The notes below the pieces were generated by a model, which had not been told where the DNA came from, searched no databases, and saw only the letters and a program-made list of their open reading frames with translations. From assembly GCF_030708455.1 (NCBI RefSeq), contig NZ_JAUYWF010000002.1, forward strand, positions 186,001 to 250,000: a stretch of DNA of 64,000 bases. Reading direction: 5' to 3'. The stretch is from Halomonas sp. SSL-5 (GTDB lineage Bacteria > Pseudomonadota > Gammaproteobacteria > Pseudomonadales > Halomonadaceae). The translations under genes and the position numbers were made by a program. How positions within the stretch are numbered: the first letter of the stretch is position 1; every line of letters starts with the position of its first letter. Shown here in pieces: positions 38,838-49,254 of the stretch.

Positions 38838-40571
38838 CTATCGCAGCAACCAGGAAAGCACCAGCAGCAGCAGCAGGATCGCCGCGATGCCCTGCCAGAA
38901 GTGGCCGGAGTCGCGGAACCGCCGCGGGCTGAGTCGCGATGCCGTCGACTGGCGCGAGATCGCCAGGGGCTGGCGAAGCTCACGCAGGAACTCCGACATG
39001 CGCCGATAACGCAGCGCCCGCTGGGGGTCCAGCGCCCGGCGCAACGCCTCGTCCAGGGCCTGAGGCACTTCGGGGTTGCGCTGCCGCGCGCTGCGGTAGA
39101 CGAGCTGCTCGAGATCGGTATGGCTGCGCAGGCGGTTGGGAGGCACTTCATAGGGCAGCTCGCCGGTCAGCAGCCAGTAGACCGTGGAGGCATAGGAGTA
39201 CTGGTCGCTGCGCCGACCGATCCCGTCATCCAGGGCGTATTCCGGGGCGCTGTGTTCGGTGAGCCCCACCTGGCGCAACAGCTCGCGGGCATCCTTGAGC
39301 CCACCCCCGTCGCGCATCCGGCAGGCACTGAAGTCGGTCAGCACGACCTGCCCATGGGTATCGATCAGCACATTGCCGGGATGGATCTGCTGGTGCAGCA
39401 GCTCGCGGTGGTGCAGGGCCTGCACCGCCTTGCCCAGCTGGTTGGCGATATCCAGGCGCTGGGCCAGGCTGGCCTGGGGGTGGCGCCGCGCCCAGTCCAC
39501 CAGGGTCTCGCCCTCGACATGGGCCATCAGGTAGTAGAGGAAGCGACGCGGCCGCGACGTCTCCATCACACGCACCACGAAGGGTGACTTGACCCGCTCC
39601 ACCACCCACTGCTGGAGCAGGAAGTGCTCCAGGTAGATATTGCGGTGGGAGAGCTCGGGGCTCGGTGCCTTCATCACCATCTCGCGTTCGCTCTTGAGGT
39701 CGCGCACCCGGTAGACCCGCGACTGGGCGGTGCGTGACAGCACGGCCAGCACCTCCAGGCCATCGAGGCGATCCCCAGGCGAGAGCTCGGGCGGGATCGG
39801 CAGTTCACCGTACACCTTGGCCGGGTGGTCGGACTGGGCGTCGGGCAGCTCATCGATGCGCACCAGCTGGAAGCAGAACTGGTCGGCCCCGTAGCCGCGC
39901 GACTGGGCGCGCTGCACCGCCGCCTCGGCCAGGCGATCACAGGCGGCATCGAGATCGCTGGCGTCCTGGCGGATCAACTGCACATACTCCGACGGCATCA
40001 GGGTGCCCAGCACCGCCTGGGTGGTGAACAGGAACAGATCCCCCTGCTTGACCGGAAAGTGCAGGTAATCGATGTCGATGCTGTTATCCATGCCCAGGGC
40101 CCGAGAGGGGTAGCGATAGCCCCCGAGGTCGGTGACGTGATCACGGGTCAGCTGTTCGAACTCCGCCCCGCGCAGCCGGAACACCAGGGTGTCGCCCACA
40201 TGGAAGAGATGCCCCTCGGCACCGCGCAGCACCAGCGCCGACAGCGAGGTGACGTAGCTGACCTCCGCCACCTGGCGGCTCTGGCTGTAGCTCCAGGCGT
40301 TAAGGGCGCGCAGCACGCGGGTCGCCGACGTCTTGACGTCCCAGTGGTCGGGGGTGGAGTAATAGTCGGCGAGGAAGCCGCGCACGCTGAGGTCCCCGGC
40401 CTGCTGGGCCATGCTGTTGCGCAGGGTGGCGTCACTGATCAGCGCACAGGCCCCCTTGGCGTTGAGCTGGGGCGCGTCGGGCAGCCGTACCGACATGGAG
40501 CTGCGATGCCGCCGGCGATTCGGCGCCACGAAGGCCTGGCCAAAACTCAATGACAGCTGCGCGGGAGTCAC
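38838..40571 (-). CDS. PP2C phosphatase / Ser-Thr kinase-like fusion, predicted pseudokinase
   Basis: A 577-aa protein: a PP2C-like domain (about 25-240), a kinase-like domain (about 270-545) and one C-terminal membrane helix (about 555-575). The kinase has Lys301 (VMKAP), APEY at 442-445 and SDQYSYA (455-461), but the catalytic loop reads HQQIHPGN (393-400) where HRDxKxxN is expected: the catalytic Asp is Gln. The DFG motif is DFS (413-415). In the PP2C part the usual DG metal site is SDA (46-48). Similar fusions occur in Pseudomonas near nitrate genes. The GTG start at 40571 has GGAGGGG upstream. It stands between pfp and ppa. Confidence 0.85.
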   Translation of the reverse strand: MTPAQLSLSFGQAFVAPNRRRHRSSMSVRLPDAPQLNAKGACALISDATLRNSMAQQAGDLSVRGFLADYYSTPDHWDVKTSATRVLRALNAWSYSQSRQVAEVSYVTSLSALVLRGAEGHLFHVGDTLVFRLRGAEFEQLTRDHVTDLGGYRYPSRALGMDNSIDIDYLHFPVKQGDLFLFTTQAVLGTLMPSEYVQLIRQDASDLDAACDRLAEAAVQRAQSRGYGADQFCFQLVRIDELPDAQSDHPAKVYGELPIPPELSPGDRLDGLEVLAVLSRTAQSRVYRVRDLKSEREMVMKAPSPELSHRNIYLEHFLLQQWVVERVKSPFVVRVMETSRPRRFLYYLMAHVEGETLVDWARRHPQASLAQRLDIANQLGKAVQALHHRELLHQQIHPGNVLIDTHGQVVLTDFSACRMRDGGGLKDARELLRQVGLTEHSAPEYALDDGIGRRSDQYSYASTVYWLLTGELPYEVPPNRLRSHTDLEQLVYRSARQRNPEVPQALDEALRRALDPQRALRYRRMSEFLRELRQPLAISRQSTASRLSPRRFRDSGHFWQGIAAILLLLLVLSWLLR

Positions 40572-40709
40572 TCACCCCTCCTTGCCCGATGGTTGCCTGC
40601 CCGAAGCCCGGCTCCGTGGCGGCGCCCATCATACACGGGAGCGCGGCACGGCGGTGCCCCTCCGAAGGTGCCGCCCTGGGGCGAAGCAGCGACGGCACCG
40701 ATGGTCGAA

Positions 40710-40739
40710 TTGGTATTCACCCGGGCAGGCCCGTATAAT
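40710..40739 (+). promoter_or_regulatory. Promoter of ppa
   Basis: TTGGTA (40710-40715), an 18-bp spacer and a perfect TATAAT (40734-40739). The following 100 nt to the ATG are A/T-richer than the surroundings and contain short repeats of an ATTCGCCAA-type segment. Confidence 0.65.
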
Positions 40740-40842
40740 TTCGCAAATTTTTTCATCCAGACGATTCGCCAAGATCATTGGCCAAGACCATTCGCCAACC
40801 ACCATTTCCAACCGCTATTGGCAACCCCCCAAGGAAGCGACG

Positions 40843-41373
40843 ATGAACTTCGACAACATCCCCGCCGGCAAAGACCTTCCCAACGACCTCTACGTGGCGA
40901 TCGAGATCCCGGCCAACCATGCGCCCGTGAAGTACGAGATCGACAAGGACATGGGCGCCCTGCTGGTCGACCGCTTCATGGCCACCCCGATGTTCTACCC
41001 GGCCAACTACGGCTTCATCCCGCACACCCTGGCCGACGACGGCGATGCCCTGGACGCCCTGGTCGTGACCCCCTACCCGGTCCAGCCCGGTAGCATCATC
41101 CGCGCCCGCCCGGTGGGCATCCTCAACATGACCGACGAGGCCGGTGAGGACGCCAAGCTGGTATGCGTGCCGCATCACAAGCTCTCCAGCCTCTATGACG
41201 ATGTCCAGGAAGTGACCGACCTGCCCGAGCTGCTGCGCCAGCAGATCGCCCACTTCTTCGAGAACTACAAGGATCTCGAGAAGGGCAAGTGGGTCAAGGT
41301 GGAGTCCTGGGAAGGCGTCGAAGCGGCTCGCAAGGCCATCGAGAAGGCCTCCGCCGCCTACCACAAGGCCTGA
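40843..41373 (+). CDS. ppa: Inorganic pyrophosphatase (family I)
   Basis: A 176-aa soluble Mg-dependent pyrophosphatase. [14 protein letters not shown], the signature [11 protein letters not shown] with metal-binding aspartates, and the [15 protein letters not shown] end are visible. It hydrolyses PPi from biosynthesis. PPi is also the phosphoryl donor of the Pfp encoded 2 kb upstream, so the two compete for it. The ATG at 40843 has an AAGGA site; the longer frame upstream is not coding. Confidence 0.98.
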   Translation: MNFDNIPAGKDLPNDLYVAIEIPANHAPVKYEIDKDMGALLVDRFMATPMFYPANYGFIPHTLADDGDALDALVVTPYPVQPGSIIRARPVGILNMTDEAGEDAKLVCVPHHKLSSLYDDVQEVTDLPELLRQQIAHFFENYKDLEKGKWVKVESWEGVEAARKAIEKASAAYHKA

Positions 41374-41421
41374 ATTCGCGTCCGACTGCGGCCCTCGGCC
41401 GCCTGGACTCGAGCCAGACGT

Positions 41422-41458
41422 GAAGCGGGCCGCCCAAGGGGCGGCCCGCTTCATTGTT
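41422..41458 (+). terminator. Terminator after ppa
   Basis: A perfect 13-bp stem GAAGCGGGCCGCC (41422-41434) with 41440-41452, a 5-nt loop and ATTGTT after it. It lies 49 bp past the ppa stop codon and could also serve the convergent DUF2333 gene. Confidence 0.8.
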
Positions 41459-41504
41459 GCCCGCTAAACTGGGCCAGCCGAACACCGGGCCGGTTGATGG
41501 CCGG

Positions 41505-42731
41505 CTACTCGCTGGCCTGCGGTGCGGGCTCTTCCTGGCCAGCCTCTTCCTGGCTGCTCGCCTCCTCCTGGCTGCTCGCCTCTTCCTGATTCACGTCCTC
41601 CGGAGTCACGTCCTGCCCGCCTGCCTGAGGCTCGCCCTGCCGCTCGGGCGAGGCATCCCGGGTCACCTCGACCACCTCGGGCTCGCTGGCCGGCGCCTGG
41701 ATGACGCCATCGCCAGACGCCTCGAGGGCGTCACTCTCGGCCAGCGCCGTGGCGATCTCCTCGACCAGGTCGCGGGCCCGGCTGACGTGGAGCGCCATCA
41801 CCAGCGTATGGTTGGCGAAGGGGCCGAAGCCGGAGCCGCTCATCACCACCGGGCTCCACAGCCGGCGCTGGGTCATGGCCAGCTCGGCGCGCAGCCGCTC
41901 CCAGCGCGCGGTCACCCCGGCGCTCTCCAGCACATCGGCCTGGTCGCGCTGAACACCCTCCAGCATCTGGACCAGCGCCCAGCCGGTGCCGCGCGCCTCA
42001 AAGAAGACGTTGTCGACCCGATACCAGGGCGTGCCCTCGGGTAGTGCCTCGCTGTCGATGGCCAGCTCACGCAGCAGCTGGTGCCCTCCGGCCCCCGAGG
42101 CCAGGCGCAGGGAGAGATCGTCGAGGCGCACCCCGACATCGGCGAGCCAGCGGCGCAGTCCGGCCCCAGGGACGAAGCCCTCGGCCTGCATGCCGCCCAG
42201 CGCCGCCAGCTCGCTATCCAGGGCGGCCACCGCCGCTACCAGGTGTGTCTCGGTGGCGGGCCGGTACCAGTCGAGGCCGTCTCCGGCCAGGCCGCGCACC
42301 GCCTCTTCCAGGCGTTCGACCTCGTCCGGATGCATCGAGGGCAGGGCTCGCGCCAGATCCTTGGCCTGGTCCAGCACGCCCCGCTCCCAGCTCGGCATGT
42401 TGTCCAGCCACAGCCCCGGGGGCAGGCGATCGTTACGCAGATAGCCACCGGGCTTGGCATACAGGGTCTCGACGATGGAGGCCAGGGTGGCCACCGTCAC
42501 CGCGCCTCGGGCGGCGGGCTCGCCACCGGCGTCCCCACGCCGCTCCATGGGCACCTGCTCGACGCTGTGCGGCGGCGGCGTGCGGCTCCACCAGACCCCG
42601 AGGGCCAGCGTCACCACCAGATAGATCACCAGCAGCGTCAGCAGCGGCTTCCAGATCCAGCCGTATTCAGGGCGCTCCAGCGCTTCGACCCTCTCGCGAC
42701 GCCTGGCGCCGCCCTTGCCCATCCAAGCCAT
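41505..42731 (-). CDS. DUF2333 family inner-membrane protein
   Basis: A 408-aa protein recognised as DUF2333 from IWKPLLTLLVIYLVVTLALG (one N-terminal membrane helix, about 26-48) followed by VETLYAKPGGYLRNDRLPPGLWLDNMPSWERGVL. The rest is a helical domain, presumably periplasmic, and a Glu/Gln/Ser-rich tail with tandem QEEASS units. The family is widespread in Pseudomonas and relatives but has no established function. It is convergent with ppa and divergent from dsbD. Confidence 0.85.
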   Translation of the reverse strand: MAWMGKGGARRRERVEALERPEYGWIWKPLLTLLVIYLVVTLALGVWWSRTPPPHSVEQVPMERRGDAGGEPAARGAVTVATLASIVETLYAKPGGYLRNDRLPPGLWLDNMPSWERGVLDQAKDLARALPSMHPDEVERLEEAVRGLAGDGLDWYRPATETHLVAAVAALDSELAALGGMQAEGFVPGAGLRRWLADVGVRLDDLSLRLASGAGGHQLLRELAIDSEALPEGTPWYRVDNVFFEARGTGWALVQMLEGVQRDQADVLESAGVTARWERLRAELAMTQRRLWSPVVMSGSGFGPFANHTLVMALHVSRARDLVEEIATALAESDALEASGDGVIQAPASEPEVVEVTRDASPERQGEPQAGGQDVTPEDVNQEEASSQEEASSQEEAGQEEPAPQASE

Positions 42732-42979
42732 GTGCAGGTTCCTTTCCGATACGAGTCATGGGAGCGTGCGACAACGTGGCACACCTCTCGCCACGTCCCT
42801 CGATGAAGACACGCCCTCTCCTGCGGTATCCTAGCACCCGACCAGCGCAAGCGGTCAGCCCATCCCGGCTCTCTCGCCGGGAGTCGACACCAGCGCGCCG
42901 ATGCCGGGCCGGCACCGGAACCCCCTGGGTCGGGTGGAGTCTGATCGCCAGCCACACCCCAACCCAGGACAGGATTTCC

Positions 42980-44863
42980 GTGACCAGCCTTCGACGATTC
43001 GCCTTGACGACCCTGCTGCTGTTGCTGCTGCCGATCGCCGCCCAGGCCCAGTGGTTCGGAAGCGATGACAAGGAGTTCCTGCCGGTACTGGAGGCCTTCC
43101 AGCCCAGCGCCTGGCATGACGGCGAGACCCTCTACATCGGCATGCAGGCCGCCGAAGGCTACTATCTCTATCGCCACCAGTTTGCGGTGGAGTCGGCCAA
43201 CCAGCCGCTAGGGGAGCCGGAGCTCCCCGAGGGCACCTTCACCAGCGACGAGTTCCTCGGCGACGTCTATACCTTCCGCGACACCCTGGTCTTCGAGGTG
43301 CCCCTCGAGGAACCGGCCAGCGGCGTGGTCCCGATCACCGTCACCTTCCAGGGCTGCGCCGACGCCGGCCTCTGCTACCCCCCCGAGCGCGTCGACATGG
43401 AGGCCGCCGAGCAGCAGGCGCCGGTGGCCTTTGCCGGCTGGCAGCCGCCGGATGGCGGTGCCGGCTCCGCCGAGGGGGGTGGCACCGACAGGGCCAGCGC
43501 CGATGCCTCACCCGTCGGCCTCGCTGCCCCGCAGAGTGAGGACGGGCGCTTCCAGGCGCTGATGGCCGAGGCCAGCCTGCCGCTGGCGCTGGGGCTCTTC
43601 TTCCTCGCCGGCCTGGGGCTGACCTTCACCCCCTGCGTGCTGCCCATGGTGCCGATCCTCTCCTCGATCATCGTCGGCCAGAACCCCAGCCGGCCACGCG
43701 CATTCGCCCTCTCCGCCAGCTACGTGGCCGGCATGGCACTCACCTATGCTCTGGTCGGCGTGCTGATGGGCCTGTTCGGGGCCGGACTCAACCTCCAGGC
43801 GCGGCTGCAGTCGGCGCCGGTGCTGATCACCTTCGCGGCGCTCTTCACCCTCTTCGCCCTGGCCATGTTCGGCGCCTTCGAGATGCGTCTCTCGCCCCGA
43901 CTGGCCGGCCGCATCGACGGCTGGCAGGCGCGCGCCCAGCAGAGCGGCCCCGCCGGCCTGGCCCTGGCCGGCGCGCTGTCGGTGCTGGTGGTCTCACCCT
44001 GCGTCTCGGCACCCCTGGCCGGCGCCCTGGTGTTCATCTCCACCACCGGCGACGCCGTGATGGGGGGCGCCGCCCTGCTCGCCCTGGGCCTGGGCATGGG
44101 CGTGCCGCTGCTGCTGGTAGGCACCTTCGGCACCACCCTGCTGCCGCGCAGCGGTGCCTGGATGAATGGTGTCAAGATCGCCTTCGGCATCCTGCTGCTG
44201 GGGGTGGCGATCTGGCTGGTCGAGCGCCTGCTGCCGGCCACTGCCGTGCTGCTGCTGTGGGCGGCCCTGGCGGTCGGTACCGCCCTGGCACTCGGCGCCA
44301 TGTCCACCAATCTGCCCCAGGGATGGGCGCGGGCACGTCAGGCGCTCGGGCTGCTGCTGCTGGCCTGGGGCCTGGCACTGGTGCTGGGCGCGGCCGGCGG
44401 CGCCAGCGATCCGCTCCGCCCGCTGGCACCGCTGACGGCCGGGGCCGGGTCGGCGTCGGGCAGTGGCCAGCCCGCTGCCGCGGTGACCACCGTGGACGAG
44501 CTCGGCGGACTGCAGCAGGCACTCGCCTCGGTGCCCGAGGGTCAAGCCGCCTTCGTCCACTTCACCGCCGACTGGTGCATCTCGTGCAAGCAGCTCGAGC
44601 GTCAGGTCTACCCCGACCCGCGGGTCGCCGAGCCGCTGGCTGCCTTCGCCCGCATCAACGTCGATGTCACCGACACCAACGCCGCCAGCCGCGAACTGCT
44701 CGACCGCTACGAGCTGTTCGGCCCGCCCAGCCTGCTATTCTTCCACGGCGGCGAGGAGATTCGCTCGGCTCGCATCCAGGGCGAGACCCGCGCCGAACCG
44801 CTGGCGGAGCACCTCAACGGCGTGCTGGGCTGGCTCGAGGCGCGCACCGCCGAGAGCGCCTGA
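42980..44863 (+). CDS. dsbD: Thiol:disulfide interchange protein DsbD
   Basis: A 627-aa protein passing electrons from cytosolic thioredoxin to periplasmic DsbC/DsbG. It has a signal peptide (1-23) and three modules: the periplasmic alpha domain with Cys126 and Cys132 (GCADAGLCYPP), the eight-helix core with Cys219 (TFTPCVLPM) and Cys341 (VSPCVSAPL), and the C-terminal thioredoxin-like domain with Cys533/Cys536 (DWCISCK). All six active cysteines are present. The GTG start at 42980 has AGGA upstream; the much longer open frame from 42044 is antisense to the DUF2333 gene. Confidence 0.97.
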   Translation: MTSLRRFALTTLLLLLLPIAAQAQWFGSDDKEFLPVLEAFQPSAWHDGETLYIGMQAAEGYYLYRHQFAVESANQPLGEPELPEGTFTSDEFLGDVYTFRDTLVFEVPLEEPASGVVPITVTFQGCADAGLCYPPERVDMEAAEQQAPVAFAGWQPPDGGAGSAEGGGTDRASADASPVGLAAPQSEDGRFQALMAEASLPLALGLFFLAGLGLTFTPCVLPMVPILSSIIVGQNPSRPRAFALSASYVAGMALTYALVGVLMGLFGAGLNLQARLQSAPVLITFAALFTLFALAMFGAFEMRLSPRLAGRIDGWQARAQQSGPAGLALAGALSVLVVSPCVSAPLAGALVFISTTGDAVMGGAALLALGLGMGVPLLLVGTFGTTLLPRSGAWMNGVKIAFGILLLGVAIWLVERLLPATAVLLLWAALAVGTALALGAMSTNLPQGWARARQALGLLLLAWGLALVLGAAGGASDPLRPLAPLTAGAGSASGSGQPAAAVTTVDELGGLQQALASVPEGQAAFVHFTADWCISCKQLERQVYPDPRVAEPLAAFARINVDVTDTNAASRELLDRYELFGPPSLLFFHGGEEIRSARIQGETRAEPLAEHLNGVLGWLEARTAESA

Positions 44864-45102
44864 GGCCCCTTGCCATCGCCCTTCCCGACGCCGTTCAGGT
44901 CTCGCTCGCCGGGTTGTGAACGACGTTTTCGTCTGCGCTGGACATCCCTGCGGTTTTTCGGCAAACTCCGGCGCTACCCTCTTTTAACGGCCTATAGACG
45001 CGGAAGAGTCGCCATCTTGCCGCGATCTAATGAAACTTGGCCATGGTTGACAGCACCGGGCCAACGGCCATTCACCGCACCCAACCGATCGGGACGAACG
45101 TC

Positions 45103-45570
45103 ATGGATATCCGCAAGGTCAAGAAGCTGATCGAGTTGCTCGAAGAGTCGAACATCAGCGAAATCGAGATCCAGGAAGGCGAAGAGTCGGTTCGCATCAG
45201 CCGCCACCCCAACGGCGTGAACTGGCAGGCCCCCATGCCCCAGGGCTACGCCCCGGCGGCGCAGCCGGCTCCCGCCAGCGCACCGGCCCCCGCCGAGAGC
45301 GCCGGCCCGGCGGCACCCGAGGGCCCCAGCTTCCAGGGCCAGGCCGTCACCTCCCCCATGGTGGGCACCTTCTATCGCTCACCGGCCCCGGGCGCCAAGG
45401 TCTTCGTCGAGATCGGCTCCCACGTCAAGAAGGGCGAGACGGTATGCATCGTCGAGGCCATGAAGATGATGAACCAGATCGAGGCCGACCGTGACGGCGT
45501 GATCGAGGCGATCCTGGTCGAGGACGGCGAGCCGGTGGAATACGACCAGCCCCTGGTCGTCATCGCCTGA
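45103..45570 (+). CDS. accB: Biotin carboxyl carrier protein of acetyl-CoA carboxylase
   Basis: A 155-aa BCCP. The N-terminal [16 protein letters not shown] helix is followed by a Pro/Ala-rich linker (about 43-75) and the biotinyl domain with VEAMKMM (biotinylated Lys121) and the thumb region [10 protein letters not shown]. It carries CO2 to the carboxyltransferase in fatty-acid synthesis. It lies 43 bp before accC. Biotin supply is encoded at 56.7-62.9 kb. No aroQ precedes it, unlike in Pseudomonas and E. coli. Confidence 0.98.
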   Translation: MDIRKVKKLIELLEESNISEIEIQEGEESVRISRHPNGVNWQAPMPQGYAPAAQPAPASAPAPAESAGPAAPEGPSFQGQAVTSPMVGTFYRSPAPGAKVFVEIGSHVKKGETVCIVEAMKMMNQIEADRDGVIEAILVEDGEPVEYDQPLVVIA

Positions 45571-45613
45571 GCATCGCTTACCTCTTCATTCACCCGACAC
45601 TGGCGGACCCATC

Positions 45614-46963
45614 ATGCTGGACAAGGTTCTTATCGCCAACCGCGGCGAGATCGCCCTGCGCATCCTGCGCGCCTGCAAGGAGCTGGGCATCAGGACGGTG
45701 GCGGTCCACTCCAAGGCCGACCGCGAGCTGATGCACGTGCGCCTGGCCGACGAGGCCGTGTGCATCGGGCCGGCCCCCTCGGCCCAGTCCTATCTCAACA
45801 TCCCGGCGCTGATCAGTGCCGCCGAGGTCACCGACAGCAGCGCCATCCACCCCGGCTACGGCTTCCTCTCCGAGAATGCCAACTTCGCCGAGCAGGTGGA
45901 ACGCTCCGGCTTTACCTTCATCGGTCCCCGGGCGGAGACCATCCGCCTGATGGGCGACAAGGTCAGCGCCATCGAGTCGATGAAGAAGGCCGGCGTGCCG
46001 ACCGTTCCCGGCTCCGACGGCCCGCTGCCCGAGGGTGAGGGCGAGGAAGCCGAGATCCTGGCCACCGCGCGGCGGATCGGCTACCCGGTGATCATCAAGG
46101 CCGCCGCCGGCGGCGGCGGGCGCGGCATGCGCGTGGTGCACACCGAGGCGCACCTGCTCTCCGCCGTGAACGTGACTCGCACCGAGGCGCACTCGGCCTT
46201 CGGTGACGGCACCGTCTACATGGAGAAGTTCCTCGAGAACCCGCGCCACGTGGAGGTGCAGGTGCTCGCCGACGGCCAGGGCAACGCCATCCACCTGTAT
46301 GACCGCGACTGCTCGCTGCAGCGCCGTCACCAGAAGGTGATCGAGGAAGCCCCGGCACCGATGCTCGATCCCGAGGCCCGCGCCGAGGTCCTCGAGGCGT
46401 GCCGCCAGGCCTGCATCACCATCGGCTATCGCGGCGCCGGCACCTTCGAGTTCCTCTACGAGGACGGCGAGTTCTTCTTCATCGAGATGAACACCCGCGT
46501 GCAGGTGGAGCACCCGGTCACCGAGATGGTCACCGGCGTGGATATCGTCAGGGAGCAGTTGCGCATCGCCTCCGGCCTGCCCCTCTCCCTCCGCCAGGAG
46601 GATGTGGAGCTCAGCGGCCACGCCTTCGAGTGTCGCATCAATGCCGAGGATCCGCGCACCTTCATGCCCTCTCCGGGCAAGGTCAGCCTCTATCACCCGC
46701 CGGGCGGCCTGGGCGTGCGCATGGACTCCCACCTCTACACCGGCTACACCGTGCCGCCCCACTACGACTCGCTGATCGGCAAGCTGATCACCTGGGGTGC
46801 CGACCGTGAAACGGCGCTGACCCGCATGCGGGTCGCCCTGGACGAGCTGCTGGTGGAGGGCATCAAGACCAACACCGACCTGCACAAGGATCTGGTGCGC
46901 GACGGCTACTTCCGGCAAGGCGGCGTCAATATCCACTACCTGGAGAAGAAGCTGGGGCTGTAA
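45614..46963 (+). CDS. accC: Biotin carboxylase subunit of acetyl-CoA carboxylase
   Basis: A 449-aa ATP-grasp enzyme. The start [17 protein letters not shown], the flexible Gly-rich lid [11 protein letters not shown] and the [14 protein letters not shown] active-site segment are all typical. It carboxylates biotin on AccB using ATP and bicarbonate. It forms an operon with accB. Confidence 0.98.
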   Translation: MLDKVLIANRGEIALRILRACKELGIRTVAVHSKADRELMHVRLADEAVCIGPAPSAQSYLNIPALISAAEVTDSSAIHPGYGFLSENANFAEQVERSGFTFIGPRAETIRLMGDKVSAIESMKKAGVPTVPGSDGPLPEGEGEEAEILATARRIGYPVIIKAAAGGGGRGMRVVHTEAHLLSAVNVTRTEAHSAFGDGTVYMEKFLENPRHVEVQVLADGQGNAIHLYDRDCSLQRRHQKVIEEAPAPMLDPEARAEVLEACRQACITIGYRGAGTFEFLYEDGEFFFIEMNTRVQVEHPVTEMVTGVDIVREQLRIASGLPLSLRQEDVELSGHAFECRINAEDPRTFMPSPGKVSLYHPPGGLGVRMDSHLYTGYTVPPHYDSLIGKLITWGADRETALTRMRVALDELLVEGIKTNTDLHKDLVRDGYFRQGGVNIHYLEKKLGL

Positions 46964-46986
46964 CTCCTTGATCCCCGGCCCCGTCG

Positions 46987-47012
46987 GCCCCGAGTGCCAC
47001 ATGGCTCGGGGC
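46987..47012. repeat. Hairpin after accC with 14-nt motif shared with prmA 3' end
   Basis: GCCCCGAG (46987-46994) pairs with CTCGGGGC (47005-47012). The 14-mer GCCCCGAGTGCCAC (46987-47000) recurs at 48119-48132, just after prmA. Between this hairpin and the terminator at 47143 lies a GC-rich repeat-like segment (CCTCCCTGGGCGC...GCCATCCCTGGCG). Confidence 0.5.
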
Positions 47013-47142
47013 TGATCCGGCGGCAGGCTTGTTCGGGGGCGCTGTGAACCCCTCCCTGGGCGCTACCGACGCCATCCCTGGCGTAGGACCCCCTCCAAGC
47101 CTGCCCCCGGCGCCCCTCGCCGCCGAGCCAAGCCATTATTCC

Positions 47143-47178
47143 AGGCCGCATCGACACCGCAGTGCGGCCTTTTCATTT
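47143..47178 (+). terminator. Terminator of accBC
   Basis: AGGCCGCA (47143-47150) pairs with TGCGGCCT (47163-47170) and is followed by TTTCATTTCT. It sits just upstream of prmA, so it may act as an attenuating boundary between accBC and prmA. Confidence 0.6.
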
Positions 47179-47200
47179 CTGAGCCACCACGGGAACCTTT

Positions 47201-48115
47201 ATGCCCTGGCTGCAACTCAAGGCCCATATCGCCCCGGAGCAGGCCGAGACCCTCGAGGAGCTGCTGCTCGCCGAGGGGGCGACCGCCATCACCCTTCAGG
47301 ACGCCCATGACGACCCGGTATTCGAGCCCGAGCGCGGTAGCACTCCGCTGTGGCACGAGACGGTGCTCACCGGGCTCTACGACGACCTCGAGGGGGTCGA
47401 TGCCATGCTCGAACGGGTACATCAGGCCTGGGCCGCCGAGCAGCCCGAGGAGCCCTGCCCCGAGATCGAGGTCGAGCTGCTCGCCGACCGCGACTGGGAA
47501 CGCGAGTGGATGGACGACTTCACGCCCCTGCAGATGGGTGAACGCCTGTGGATCGTGCCCAGCTGGCACGAGCCCCCGGAGCCGGGCGCGGTCAACCTGC
47601 ACCTGGACCCGGGGCTGGCCTTCGGCACCGGCACCCACCCGACGACCGCGCTCTGCCTGGCCTGGCTCGACGGCCTGGCAATAACAGAGGCCCTCGACGG
47701 CCAGGCGATCCTCGACGTGGGCACTGGCTCGGGCATCCTGGCCATCGCCGCCCTCAAGCTCGGCGCGGCCACCGCGACGGGCACCGATATCGACCCCCAG
47801 GCGCTCACCGCGAGCCGCGACAATGCCGAGCGCAACGGCGTGGCGGAGCCGGCCCTGCGCCTCTGCTATCCGGAACAGCTCGATGACGGCGAGGCCTTTC
47901 CCATCGTGGTGGCCAACGTCCTCGCCGGGCCGCTGGTCGAGATGGCGCCGATGATCGCCGGCCACGTGGCTCCCGGCGGGCGCCTGGCGCTCTCCGGCAT
48001 CCTCGCGGCCCAGGCCGAGGAGGTGCTCCAGGCCTATCGCGAGCAGGGCCTGCGGATGGATGAGCCGGTCACTCGCGAGGGCTGGGTGCGCCTCAGCGGG
48101 CGTCGGCCGAGCTAG
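47201..48115 (+). CDS. prmA: Ribosomal protein L11 methyltransferase
   Basis: A 304-aa class I SAM methyltransferase. The N-terminal substrate domain begins MPWLQLKAHIAPEQAE, the linker ends with HLDPGLAFGTGTHPTT, and the SAM motif is ILDVGTGSGILAIAA. VVANVLAGPLVEM is the NxxxxP-like catalytic motif. It trimethylates uL11. The prmA-dusB-fis order is conserved in gammaproteobacteria. Confidence 0.97.
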   Translation: MPWLQLKAHIAPEQAETLEELLLAEGATAITLQDAHDDPVFEPERGSTPLWHETVLTGLYDDLEGVDAMLERVHQAWAAEQPEEPCPEIEVELLADRDWEREWMDDFTPLQMGERLWIVPSWHEPPEPGAVNLHLDPGLAFGTGTHPTTALCLAWLDGLAITEALDGQAILDVGTGSGILAIAALKLGAATATGTDIDPQALTASRDNAERNGVAEPALRLCYPEQLDDGEAFPIVVANVLAGPLVEMAPMIAGHVAPGGRLALSGILAAQAEEVLQAYREQGLRMDEPVTREGWVRLSGRRPS

Positions 48116-48192
48116 CAAGCCCCGAGTGCCACTTCACCCTGTCCGATGGGGGGCGTATGATATGCCCCCTCCTGCCGCCACTGCCCCGAGCC

Positions 48193-49254
48193 ATGTCCGA
48201 GTCCAGCCAGCCATTGCCCCGCATCGGTGACCATACCCTGCCCAACCGCGCCATCCTGGCGCCCATGGCCGGGGTCACCGACCGCCCCTTCCGGCAGCTG
48301 TGTCGCCAGCTGGGGGCCGGGCTGGTGGTGGGCGAGATGGTCACCTCGGATCCCGGCCTGTGGCACACCCGCAAGTCACGGCTGCGTATGGATCATCGCG
48401 GCGAGCCGGGGCCGCGCAGCGTACAGATCGCCGGCGGCGATGCCACCATGCTCGCCGAGGCCGCCCGCCTCAACGCCGACCAGGGCGCCGAGATCATCGA
48501 CATCAACATGGGCTGCCCGGCCAAGAAGGTGTGCAACAAGGCCGCCGGCTCCGCCCTGCTGCGCGACGAGGCGCTGGTCGCCGAGATCCTCACGGCAGTG
48601 GTGGCGGCGGTGGACGTGCCGGTGACCCTGAAGATCCGCACCGGCTGGTGTGCCGAGAGCAACAACGGCCTGCGCATCGCGCGGCTCGCCGAAGACGCCG
48701 GCATCCAGGCACTGGCGGTGCACGGTCGCCACCGCCAGCAGCGCTACACCGGCCACGCCGAATACGACACCATCGCCACCATCAAGGCGGCGGTGTCGAT
48801 CCCGGTATTCGCCAACGGCGATATCGACTCCGCCGAGAAGGCCGCCGAGGTCCTCGACTATACTGGGGCGGATGCGGTGATGGTCGGGCGTGGCGCCCAG
48901 GGCAATCCCTGGATCTTTCGCGAGATCAACCACTATCTGCGCCATGGCGTCCCCCTGTCGCCACCGAGTGACAGCGAGCGTGCCGGGGTGCTCCGCGACC
49001 ACCTCGAGGCGCTCCACGATTTCTATGGTGATTTCATGGGCGTGCGCATCGCGCGCAAGCACATCGGCTGGTACCTGGCCGGCGACGCCTGCATCCGCGA
49101 GGCCCAGCGCCGCGAGCTCAAGGGACATTTCAATCGCCTCGAGAGCACGGCCGACCAGCACCGTTTCATCGACGACCTCTTTGGTCATGCCCGCTCATCG
49201 GCCGCTGCGCCACACGAGTCGGGTGCGACCGCGAAAGGAACACGAGCCGCATGA
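48193..49254 (+). CDS. dusB: tRNA-dihydrouridine synthase B
   Basis: A 353-aa flavin enzyme reducing uridine in tRNA. Visible are APMAGVTDRPFR at the start, EIIDINMGCPAKKVCNK with the catalytic cysteine, VHGRHRQQRYTG and MVGRGAQGNPWIF. The ATG at 48193 is used rather than 48157. It overlaps fis by 4 nt (ATGA); co-transcription of dusB-fis is a hallmark of the order. Confidence 0.97.
   Translation: MSESSQPLPRIGDHTLPNRAILAPMAGVTDRPFRQLCRQLGAGLVVGEMVTSDPGLWHTRKSRLRMDHRGEPGPRSVQIAGGDATMLAEAARLNADQGAEIIDINMGCPAKKVCNKAAGSALLRDEALVAEILTAVVAAVDVPVTLKIRTGWCAESNNGLRIARLAEDAGIQALAVHGRHRQQRYTGHAEYDTIATIKAAVSIPVFANGDIDSAEKAAEVLDYTGADAVMVGRGAQGNPWIFREINHYLRHGVPLSPPSDSERAGVLRDHLEALHDFYGDFMGVRIARKHIGWYLAGDACIREAQRRELKGHFNRLESTADQHRFIDDLFGHARSSAAAPHESGATAKGTRAA

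Noticed and set aside
42044..42979. N-terminal extension of dsbD by over 300 codons
   Set aside because: This part is antisense to the DUF2333 gene; a GTG at 42980 with AGGA upstream is followed directly by a proper signal peptide.
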